This document shows positions 1 through 5,516 of a stretch of 7,957 nt of DNA, piece by piece. The stretch lies in the NCBI GenBank assembly GCA_023132075.1, contig JAGLYT010000067.1:1-7957 (forward strand). The letters run 5' to 3'. A program made the translations under genes and the position numbers. The notes under the pieces were generated by a model. It worked only from the letters and a program-made list of their open reading frames with translations, was not told where the DNA came from and did not search any database. Source of the DNA: JAGLHV01 sp023132075 [NCBI: bacterium] (GTDB taxonomy: Bacteria > CBDUZB01 > JAGLHV01). Positions within the stretch are counted from its first letter, which is position 1. The number at the start of each line of letters is the position of its first letter.

Positions 1-50
1 TTTTTAATTTTTCTTCATTAATTTTAAAAAATAAAACCGTCTTTTTTTTG

Positions 51-79
51 TTGACTTTCTCTTTTGTTTATATTAAGAT
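51..79 (+). promoter_or_regulatory. Sigma70-type promoter for the 126-581 gene
   Basis: TTGACT (51-56) and TAAGAT (74-79) are separated by exactly 17 bases, matching the -35 and -10 consensus at 5/6 and 4/6 positions. Transcription would start near 86 and leave a leader of about 40 bases. Only a weak ribosome site (AAGAAG, 112-117) precedes the ATG at 126. The rest of 1-125 is a T-rich tract in which I see no gene or convincing terminator. The promoter is predicted from sequence alone. Confidence 0.5.
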
Positions 80-125
80 AAGCTTGGTTGGGGTTTGAAT
101 TCTAAGTATATAAGAAGATAGTAAA

Positions 126-581
126 ATGTTAAAATTAATTAGAGCAAAGAATAAATTATTTATTAAATTAAAAGTAGCAGGGATGGTTGTTTTTCTTATA
201 GGTGTTTTTGTTTCTGCGTATGTCTGGTCTTCTGTGAATGTCCTGGTTTTTTCTAATGCTGTTTCTTACCCAAAAATAGTTAATGAGTTATCCTGTTTCT
301 CTAATGTATGTAGATTAATATTTCCTGTTTTTTTTATGAAACAAGTGGTAAACAGGAGTTTTGGAAAAAAAACCCTTACGGATGTAATGCTTGCTTCAAA
401 AATAAATAAAGGAATTATTTTTCAATCGAAAATAAAGAACAGTGCGATTGATTTAAATCTACGGGAATTCTTTTTTACTTCGGGAAATTCTTTTAAAATT
501 AAAGAAGAAGGATATGACATTTATACTATTCCCTGGTTACTTAATTTAGAAGGGGTTACAGCAATAGTTGGAACGAGTTAA
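126..581 (+). CDS. Hypothetical protein with one N-terminal membrane segment
   Basis: This 151-residue protein is not recognised. A basic N-terminus (seven Lys/Arg in the first 16 residues) is followed by a hydrophobic segment at about residues 18-40, which suggests an inner-membrane anchor with the positive end in the cytoplasm, or an uncleaved signal. The remaining ~110 residues are probably exported. They contain two cysteines four residues apart (C57, C62) and a C-terminal stretch, YTIPWLLNLEGVTAIVG (132-148), that looks like a conserved core. A well-spaced promoter lies upstream. The ATG at 126 has a weak Shine-Dalgarno; an alternative start at Met20 would remove the basic leader, so the first ATG is preferred. 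The gene converges on the PorV-like gene and their stop codons overlap within TTAA (578-581), leaving no room for a terminator. It could be an anchored envelope protein; no function is assigned. Confidence 0.6.
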   Translation: MLKLIRAKNKLFIKLKVAGMVVFLIGVFVSAYVWSSVNVLVFSNAVSYPKIVNELSCFSNVCRLIFPVFFMKQVVNRSFGKKTLTDVMLASKINKGIIFQSKIKNSAIDLNLREFFFTSGNSFKIKEEGYDIYTIPWLLNLEGVTAIVGTS

Positions 582-1516
582 TTAAATTTTAGAAAAAGCG
601 AGATATGATGGGTTTGTCCGAGATTACCATAAGGAACCCATGCGTAATCTAAATGGTATTTTTTCCATTTAAGGCCCAATCCGAATGACAATCCGGATAA
701 TTCTTTAGAATCAGAAACGGAGTTAAGTTTATATCCACTGCGGAGAACAAATAAGTTACTTAAAACTTGTTCTATGCCCAGGTGATAGTTTGGCTGATTT
801 ATTTCCACGGGGAAATGGATGTCAAATGAAAATAGAGAATTATGAAGGGTTTTATAAGCGATACCGCTTTTAATATTTAACGGCAAGGGATCTTCTTCTT
901 TAACGAATTTGACTTTTCCGCCAATATTTTGTGTAACCAATCCAAAAGAGAGATTATCGGAAAAAAGATATTTCATTCCTAAATCAAGACTAAAGGTGGA
1001 AGCTTTTTCTTCTTCGATTGTTTGTTTAATATATTTGATGTTATAGCCTACAAGAAAATTTTTTATTTTTCCTCCGTAAGAAAAGATGAATGCGATATCA
1101 GAAGCATCAAAGGATTTTCCTGTTGCAACAATATTATCATTTATGTCAATTTCTGTTTTAGGTATGGCACCCATACCTAAATAAGCCAGGCTGAGGGCAA
1201 TTGTTCCGTAATGAAAATAGTTGTCTTTTAGTGGTTGAATATAGCTGGAATAAGTATATCCTGTATCTTCAAGCCATTGAAGATAGGTGGTAGTAGTTTG
1301 TATCGTTTTAATTTCGCTTAGTCCGGCAGGGTTCCAGTAGCAGGAATTAGCATCATTGGCTACAGCAACAAATGATTCTCCCATAGCAACAGGGCGGGCG
1401 CCTATACCTATTTTTAAGAACTGTCCTCCCGTAGTGCCTATGTCGGAACCAAAACAAATTTTTGGTAAAAAACCGAAAGAGCTTATTATTAACAGTAAAA
1501 TGATTTTCTTTTTCAT
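578..1516 (-). CDS. PorV/PorQ family outer-membrane protein
   Basis: This 312-residue protein starts with a signal peptide (MKKK, then a hydrophobic run to about residue 20, cleavage probably near residues 23-24). The family hallmark follows at residues 39-67: GARPVAMGESFVAVANDAN, then the YWNPAGL box. The rest has alternating beta-strand character and a C-terminal strand ending in Phe-Asn (HHISLFLKFN), as expected of a FadL-like outer-membrane barrel. In Bacteroidota, PorV is the shuttle that carries type IX cargo from the translocon to the attachment complex; PorQ is a related surface component. Family membership is clear, but which role it plays is inferred. Its ATG overlaps the stop of the upstream peptidase gene (ATGA, 1513-1516), with AGGGG at 1524-1528 seven bases before the start, so translation is probably coupled and under the same c-di-GMP riboswitch. 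No terminator is visible after its stop. Confidence 0.88.
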   Translation of the reverse strand: MKKKIILLLIISSFGFLPKICFGSDIGTTGGQFLKIGIGARPVAMGESFVAVANDANSCYWNPAGLSEIKTIQTTTTYLQWLEDTGYTYSSYIQPLKDNYFHYGTIALSLAYLGMGAIPKTEIDINDNIVATGKSFDASDIAFIFSYGGKIKNFLVGYNIKYIKQTIEEEKASTFSLDLGMKYLFSDNLSFGLVTQNIGGKVKFVKEEDPLPLNIKSGIAYKTLHNSLFSFDIHFPVEINQPNYHLGIEQVLSNLFVLRSGYKLNSVSDSKELSGLSFGLGLKWKKYHLDYAWVPYGNLGQTHHISLFLKFN

Positions 1517-4008
1517 CTGATGACCCCTATTTTACCGGTTTTCTTTTCCCCCTGGTTGTTGGTAATTAAATAAATATATATTCCGCTGGCAAGGTTGTTT
1601 CCGTCATTATTTGTGGCCTGCCATTGGTATTTTCCGTCACTGTCCATTTCCTGGCCTTTAAAGACCATTTCCCCGGCGAGATTGTAAATTTTTATCGTTG
1701 CTTCCCGGGTTAAATTATTAAAGATGATTTTAGTATGATGCGTAAAAGAGTTAGGTTTATAAGGATTTGGATAAACTTGTATCTGGTTTAAGCTTTGAGC
1801 GAATAAAATTGCCGGAAATATTCGATATAATGTACTATTGTGCCAATCAGGATTTTCAATTTCACAGGTTATTTTCTTAGATGTTTTATCTACTTGTTGA
1901 AAACCGGAAACCATTTCCCATAAGTTTTTAGTTTTACTTAATTGATAAATTCTTAAATTATGCTCCTGGGCATAAAGCGGAGAAGAAGAGTAGTTTATCT
2001 GATAGGGAATGGTAATTTTAATCGTTCCTGCTAAAGGTGAAGATGTTTTGATTTCTCTAACGGTCGATAAAAGTTCATCCGGTGAATCTTCTTCCTGTTC
2101 TTCGTCTTCTGTGGAGGATAAAGAAGAAAACTCTACGTCTGGATTATTGGGTAAATTAGAGGTATCAGGCCTGAAAATATCTAATGTTTTTTCGTTGTTG
2201 GATGTTCCCCGGGGAATAAAGGCTTTAGTTTGCGGGTCGAATCCGGCGACAATAATGTCATTATCGGCAAGAGTGTTAATTATGTTATTTACCGGATAAG
2301 TTGCCTCTGTTGTGGAAAAGGAAGTTAAATTAGCTTCTGTTGTGCCTTCTTCGGTATTTCCGATTACAGAAAAAAAATAACCGTTAGATTCATCTCCTAA
2401 ATTTGCTATAGTAACGGAAGTTGCTTCGGGATTGTTAATAGGTGAAGAATTAAAATAAGTAGCGTTTGATAAATAAGTAAAAGGAGTAAGACTGTAGTAG
2501 ATTTTATATCCTTTAATTCCTGAATAGGAATTTTTTGCCCATGAAACGGTTATATTTTTTCCTTCATCACTAGGGGTATCTATTACCGTTAAATCCTTAT
2601 TGGTAAGGAATATTCCGTCACTGGCTAATAAAGCTTTATAAGTATTTATCTGTCCCCAACCAAAATAAATATCTTTTCCTTCTTCTCCCAGGTCGTCTGC
2701 GGAACAAGTGATAAATGTGGTAACTTCTTCGTTACTATATTCAGGATGTCGTGACAGAATAAGTGCTGCTATTCCGCAGACATGAGGGGCAGACATACTG
2801 GTGCCGCTTAAGCGGCAGTAATTTGTTCCCACGACTCCGGATGGATTAGTTCCTTCCGCTTTTAAAGATAAGATATCCATTCCCGGTGCTGCAACATCAA
2901 TATTTGTTCCATAATTAGAAAAGAAAGTCTTTTCATCCTGGTAATTGGTTGCGGCAACAGTGATGGCTTTTTCGTAATTAGCCGGGAAGAAATCGGTTAC
3001 ATCCTGATTATTATTTCCGGCGGCAGCAACAATAATACATCCTTTACTATAGGCATAGTCCATAGCATCTTCTATTATCTGGCAAGTACCTGTCCCTCCC
3101 CAGCTTAAATTAATAACCCTTGCTCCGTTATCAGCGGCATATTTTATGCCGTATGCTAAATCAGTAGCAGTTCCCCAGCCACCGTCAGTTATTCCCTTGA
3201 TAGCCATTACTTGTGAATGCCAGGAAATACCGCTAATTCCTTTTCCGTTATTGGTTATTCCGGCAATAGTTCCGGCAATGTGACTGCCATGCCCGTTTCC
3301 ATCCTTAGGGTCTTTGGAAAGATTAGTAAAATTCCATCCTATTGTGTCGTCTATGTATCCATTCTGGTCATCATCAATATTGTTATCGGGGATTTCCCCG
3401 GGGTTATGCCAGATATTATCGGTAATATCCGGGTGGTTATAATCTATTCCCGTATCTACCACGGCTACAATAATTGATGCATTCCCTTTTTCTATTTCCC
3501 ATGCGGAAGAAAGATTGGTTTTATATAATCCCCACATATCCTGATAAGATTGTCCCCAACTCCCGGAAGTATTAAAGTAAGGGTCGTTAGGATTAGTACA
3601 GATATCGTAGATATAGTTTGGTTCTACAAATTCCACACTAGGGCAATTCTTATAAATATCGAATATTTCCTCGAAAGTTGTATTTGAAGGTAAAGATATT
3701 TTATGCCATTGGGACAGATTTTTTTCTTTTATATTTCTGTTCTGAGAATTCTTGAAAAGGGTTTGAATTTTTTTTATTTTATGTTGTTTATTTACCGTAG
3801 AAAATCGGTTTTTTACCGAAGAAGTGGTTGATTTGAATTTAACTAAAATTTCTCCCGGTCTGGATTTTGCTTTTAATTTATTTCCGGAGTATTGAAGTTT
3901 TTTTTGGGTTTTAACTGAAGAAGTATTAATTACAGCATAAGCTCTTTCGTTGGCAAGAATAGTGTGGCTTGATAAAATTAATAAGAGAATTGCTAATTTA
4001 TTTTTCAT
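1513..4008 (-). CDS. Secreted S8 subtilisin-like serine peptidase with C-terminal sorting domain
   Basis: An 831-residue multidomain exoprotease. Residues 1-19 are a signal peptide (MKNKLAILLLILSSHTILA). Residues 49-133 resemble the fervidolysin-type inhibitory propeptide (PGEILVKFKS to VEFVEPNYIYD). The S8 catalytic domain spans about 165-460, with Asp185 (VVDTGID), His240 (NGHGSHIAG), oxyanion Asn332 (AAAGN) and Ser404 (SGTSMSAPHV); all key residues are intact. An acidic insert (DNNIDDDQNGYIDD, 208-221) is a likely calcium loop. A fibronectin III-like domain (about 470-565), an acidic linker (DEEQEED, 635-641) and a beta-rich module (about 655-735) follow. The C-terminus (about 745-831) begins VYPNPYKPN and contains TIKIYNLAGEMV, which is a FlgD-Ig/type IX sorting-type domain. 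The protein is probably exported by Sec, then secreted or surface-anchored. The start is fixed by the signal peptide, although no good Shine-Dalgarno precedes it because the riboswitch abuts the ATG. First gene of an operon with the PorV-like gene. Confidence 0.93.
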   Translation of the reverse strand: MKNKLAILLLILSSHTILANERAYAVINTSSVKTQKKLQYSGNKLKAKSRPGEILVKFKSTTSSVKNRFSTVNKQHKIKKIQTLFKNSQNRNIKEKNLSQWHKISLPSNTTFEEIFDIYKNCPSVEFVEPNYIYDICTNPNDPYFNTSGSWGQSYQDMWGLYKTNLSSAWEIEKGNASIIVAVVDTGIDYNHPDITDNIWHNPGEIPDNNIDDDQNGYIDDTIGWNFTNLSKDPKDGNGHGSHIAGTIAGITNNGKGISGISWHSQVMAIKGITDGGWGTATDLAYGIKYAADNGARVINLSWGGTGTCQIIEDAMDYAYSKGCIIVAAAGNNNQDVTDFFPANYEKAITVAATNYQDEKTFFSNYGTNIDVAAPGMDILSLKAEGTNPSGVVGTNYCRLSGTSMSAPHVCGIAALILSRHPEYSNEEVTTFITCSADDLGEEGKDIYFGWGQINTYKALLASDGIFLTNKDLTVIDTPSDEGKNITVSWAKNSYSGIKGYKIYYSLTPFTYLSNATYFNSSPINNPEATSVTIANLGDESNGYFFSVIGNTEEGTTEANLTSFSTTEATYPVNNIINTLADNDIIVAGFDPQTKAFIPRGTSNNEKTLDIFRPDTSNLPNNPDVEFSSLSSTEDEEQEEDSPDELLSTVREIKTSSPLAGTIKITIPYQINYSSSPLYAQEHNLRIYQLSKTKNLWEMVSGFQQVDKTSKKITCEIENPDWHNSTLYRIFPAILFAQSLNQIQVYPNPYKPNSFTHHTKIIFNNLTREATIKIYNLAGEMVFKGQEMDSDGKYQWQATNNDGNNLASGIYIYLITNNQGEKKTGKIGVIR

Positions 4009-4013
4009 TGTTC

Positions 4014-4092
4014 GGTAACCCGGCTGACCTATTTATAAAATAGGTTCCGCAGTTTTGCGCCCCCCGATTACTCGAAGTTTGCCTTTATCGTT
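4014..4092 (-). promoter_or_regulatory. Cyclic di-GMP-I (GEMM-I) riboswitch aptamer
   Basis: Read on the minus strand, the leader of the peptidase operon shows the GEMM-I elements in order. They are GGCAAAC (4083-4077); a 6-bp stem CUUCGA/UCGGGG closed by a GUAA (GNRA) tetraloop (loop 4071-4068); GGCGCAAAA (4061-4053); a perfect 7-bp hairpin CCUAUUU/AAAUAGG (4044-4028), in the position of the tetraloop-receptor arm; and GCCGGGUUACC (4024-4014). By alignment from memory with the Vibrio Vc2 aptamer, the ligand-contacting bases are present: G20 (4082), A47 (4055) and C92 (4015). A G at position 20 favours c-di-GMP over cyclic GMP-AMP. The outer closing helix is weak. No intrinsic terminator follows, and the 3' strand ends 5 bases before the start codon, so control is probably translational. 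Whether it activates or represses cannot be read from sequence. Confidence 0.88.
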
Positions 4093-4099
4093 ATTAAAG

Positions 4100-4137
4100 T
4101 AGCTTTTCCCCCATACTGCTGCTACCCCTTAAAGCTA
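4100..4137. repeat. Inverted repeat TAGCTTT/AAAGCTA overlapping the minus-strand -10
   Basis: TAGCTTT (4100-4106) and AAAGCTA (4131-4137) are perfect 7-base inverted copies 24 bases apart, and the second covers the predicted -10 of the peptidase operon promoter. Nested inside are GTAGC (4099-4103) and GCTAC (4121-4125), which could form a 5' hairpin in the transcript. It may be an operator or a 5' stabilising hairpin; chance is quite possible in such AT-rich DNA. Confidence 0.3.
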
Positions 4138-4159
4138 ACACAACAACTTATTTTGTCAA
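4132..4159 (-). promoter_or_regulatory. Promoter of the riboswitch-peptidase-PorV operon
   Basis: On the minus strand, a perfect TTGACA (4159-4154) is followed after 16 bases by TAGCTT (4137-4132). That -10 is weak (3/6) but is preceded by TG one base upstream, an extended -10 arrangement that can compensate. Transcription would begin near 4125, giving a leader of about 115 bases taken up almost wholly by the aptamer. The -35 box sits inside the inverted repeat at 4142-4167. Confidence 0.55.
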
Positions 4160-4167
4160 GAGTTGTT
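4142..4167. repeat. 7-bp inverted repeat flanking the TTGACA box (candidate operator)
   Basis: AACAACT (4142-4148) and AGTTGTT (4161-4167) are perfect inverted copies separated by 12 bases. The -35 hexamer of the minus-strand promoter (4154-4159) lies within the spacer. The half-site spacing of about two helical turns centre to centre suits a dimeric regulator. No regulator gene is present in the window, so the role is inferred from position only. Confidence 0.4.
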
Positions 4168-4195
4168 TTTGATTTTCGTGTTTTTATTATTTTAC

Positions 4196-4225
4196 TTTAC
4201 AAAATAGAGTTTTTTTTTGTATATT
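4196..4225 (+). promoter_or_regulatory. prfB promoter
   Basis: TTTACA (4196-4201) and TATATT (4220-4225) are separated by 18 bases and match the consensus at 5/6 and 5/6 positions. Transcription would start near 4232, about 33 bases before the prfB ATG. The spacer contains a run of nine T (4210-4218). The promoter points away from the peptidase operon promoter. Confidence 0.5.
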
Positions 4226-4253
4226 TCATTCAGATTGTTTTTTAAAATTTTTC

Positions 4254-4258
4254 AGGAG
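4254..4258 (+). promoter_or_regulatory. Ribosome binding site that sets the prfB start
   Basis: AGGAG lies six bases before the ATG at 4265. This decides the start: the in-frame TTG at 4217 has no Shine-Dalgarno, overlaps the -10 box, and would add 16 residues that the family lacks. Confidence 0.8.
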
Positions 4259-4264
4259 AAAAAA

Positions 4265-5383
4265 ATGAAAGAGTTAAATGAATTGAAGGAAAAGCTAAAT
4301 GTAATCTCTGATTCATTGGATAGATTAGAGAAAAATCTTAAGATTAAAGAAAAAGAAAAGGTAATTAAAGAATTAGAACAAAAAACTGCTGCAGGCAATT
4401 TTTGGGATAACCCGCAGGAAGCGCAGAAAATAATGCAGGAAATAAGTAATTTGAAAAATGCGGTAGATTCTTTGCTGGGTTTTAAAAAAAGCCTTGAGGA
4501 TATATTTGTTTTAATGGAATTACTTTGTGAAGAAGGGGAGTCGGAATTTGGTGAATTGGAAAGGGATATAGAAAAATTAGAGACAAAACTTAAAAGTTTT
4601 CTTTTTCAATGTAAGTTGAGTGAAAAGTATGATGAAAATAATGCTATTGTTACTCTTCATTCCGGTGCAGGGGGGACGGAAGCGTGTGATTGGGTGGAGA
4701 TGATTTTGCGAATGTATAATCGTTGGATAGAAAGACAAGGGTATTTGATTAAAATTATTGATATTTTGCCTGGTGAAGAAGCAGGTATAAAACGGGTTAC
4801 TTTTATCGTTAGAGGAAGATATGCCTATGGTTATTTAAAAGCGGAAACGGGGGTTCATCGGTTAGTGCGTATTTCTCCTTTTGACTCTAATAAACGCCGT
4901 CATACTTCTTTTGCTTCCTGTGATGTAATGCCGGAAATAGACGACGAAATAAAAATTGATATTGATGAAAAGGATTTGAGAATAGATACTTATCGGGCCA
5001 GTGGGCACGGGGGACAGCATGTAAACAAGACGGATTCTGCAGTACGTATTACCCATTTACCGACAAATATTGTGGTACAATGCCAGAATGAACGTTCTCA
5101 GTTTAAAAATAAAGCAACGGCAATGAAGGTTCTAAAGGCGAGGCTTTTTAAGCTGGAAGAAGAAAAAAGGAAAAAAGCTATAGAAAAAAATTATGATCAA
5201 AAAAGCGATATTGCCTGGGGCAACCAGATTCGTTCTTATGTCTTTTGTCCTTATACCATGGTTAAAGATCATAGGACAGGAACGGAAACGGGAAATGTTG
5301 AAGCAGTAATGGATGGAGAAATTGATAGGTTTATAGAAGCTTATTTGGATAAAAATATTCAAAATACAACGCCTGAAAAATAA
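4265..5383 (+). CDS. prfB: Peptide chain release factor 2 (RF2)
   Basis: RF2 enters the ribosomal A site at UGA or UAA stop codons and triggers peptidyl-tRNA hydrolysis in the cytoplasm. The 372-residue length is typical. An N-terminal helical domain (about 1-115) is followed by the core: [13 protein letters not shown] (134-146), the stop-codon reading tripeptide SPF (204-206) that distinguishes RF2 from RF1, and the catalytic GGQ (249-251, in [15 protein letters not shown]). The C-terminal part retains [18 protein letters not shown] (322-339). Most bacterial prfB genes carry an in-frame UGA near codon 25 with a +1 frameshift that autoregulates synthesis. Here the equivalent region ([12 protein letters not shown], 21-32) is read straight through, so that control is absent. 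The gene has its own promoter and a good ribosome site, is divergent from the peptidase operon, and is followed by a 133-base gap before the DUF2339 gene. Confidence 0.97.
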   Translation: MKELNELKEKLNVISDSLDRLEKNLKIKEKEKVIKELEQKTAAGNFWDNPQEAQKIMQEISNLKNAVDSLLGFKKSLEDIFVLMELLCEEGESEFGELERDIEKLETKLKSFLFQCKLSEKYDENNAIVTLHSGAGGTEACDWVEMILRMYNRWIERQGYLIKIIDILPGEEAGIKRVTFIVRGRYAYGYLKAETGVHRLVRISPFDSNKRRHTSFASCDVMPEIDDEIKIDIDEKDLRIDTYRASGHGGQHVNKTDSAVRITHLPTNIVVQCQNERSQFKNKATAMKVLKARLFKLEEEKRKKAIEKNYDQKSDIAWGNQIRSYVFCPYTMVKDHRTGTETGNVEAVMDGEIDRFIEAYLDKNIQNTTPEK

Positions 5384-5407
5384 AAAATAGCGAATGGCAA
5401 GAGAAAA

Positions 5408-5439
5408 GGCACAAAGGCATCAAGGCACAGAGGCACAAA
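5408..5439 (+). repeat. Four tandem 8-base repeats (GGCACAAA type)
   Basis: Four adjacent 8-mers run in phase: GGCACAAA, GGCATCAA, GGCACAGA, GGCACAAA. Looser relatives (GGCAA at 5396, GGCAAAAGA at 5452) flank them. The array lies between prfB and the DUF2339 gene. It does not form an obvious hairpin and does not look like a terminator. Similar short purine-rich arrays are scattered through intergenic regions of some uncultivated bacterial genomes, from memory. Function unknown. Confidence 0.7.
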
Positions 5440-5458
5440 GTTAAAGAAAAAGGCAAAA

Positions 5459-5486
5459 GACAGTTTACAAATGACAGTTGACAGAC
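5459..5486 (+). repeat. Imperfect 14-base direct repeat
   Basis: GACAGTTTACAAAT (5459-5472) is followed directly by GACAGTTGACAGAC (5473-5486), identical at 11 of 14 positions. The second copy holds a TTGACA (5478-5483), but no -10 lies at a usable distance. It sits just downstream of the 8-mer array and may belong to the same repeat-rich intergenic element. Confidence 0.5.
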
Positions 5487-5502
5487 AAAAGATAAGAAAA
5501 AG

Positions 5503-5508
5503 AGGAGG
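5503..5508 (+). promoter_or_regulatory. Strong ribosome binding site of the DUF2339 gene
   Basis: AGGAGG (continuing as GG) ends eight bases before the ATG at 5517, which fixes that start. No clear promoter is visible in 5384-5516 and no terminator follows prfB, so read-through from prfB is possible. Confidence 0.8.
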
Positions 5509-5516
5509 GGCAAATT

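Noticed and set aside
16-50. Intrinsic terminator of an upstream gene
   Set aside because: A-rich and T-rich tracts are present but there is no GC stem, so no convincing hairpin forms.
2009-2299. Plus-strand open frame antisense to the peptidase
   Set aside because: Its serine/glutamate-rich composition mirrors the acidic linker on the opposite strand, and it has no ribosome site; it is a shadow of the real gene.
3217-3477. Plus-strand open frame antisense to the peptidase catalytic domain
   Set aside because: It lies opposite intact catalytic motifs and resembles no protein; a shadow frame.
4217-4264. In-frame TTG start upstream of prfB, adding 16 residues
   Set aside because: It has no Shine-Dalgarno, overlaps the predicted -10, and the extra residues do not resemble RF2; the ATG at 4265 has AGGAG at the right distance.
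5408-5486. CRISPR array
   Set aside because: The repeat units are only 8 and 14 bases, directly adjacent with no spacers, and no cas gene is nearby.
5478-5508. Perfect TTGACA upstream of the DUF2339 gene as a promoter
   Set aside because: No -10-like hexamer lies 16-18 bases downstream; that position is GA-rich and overlaps the ribosome binding site.
5331-5513. Minus-strand open frame across the repeat gap
   Set aside because: It is a low-complexity Leu/Cys/Phe translation of the purine-rich repeats and has no ribosome site or family resemblance.
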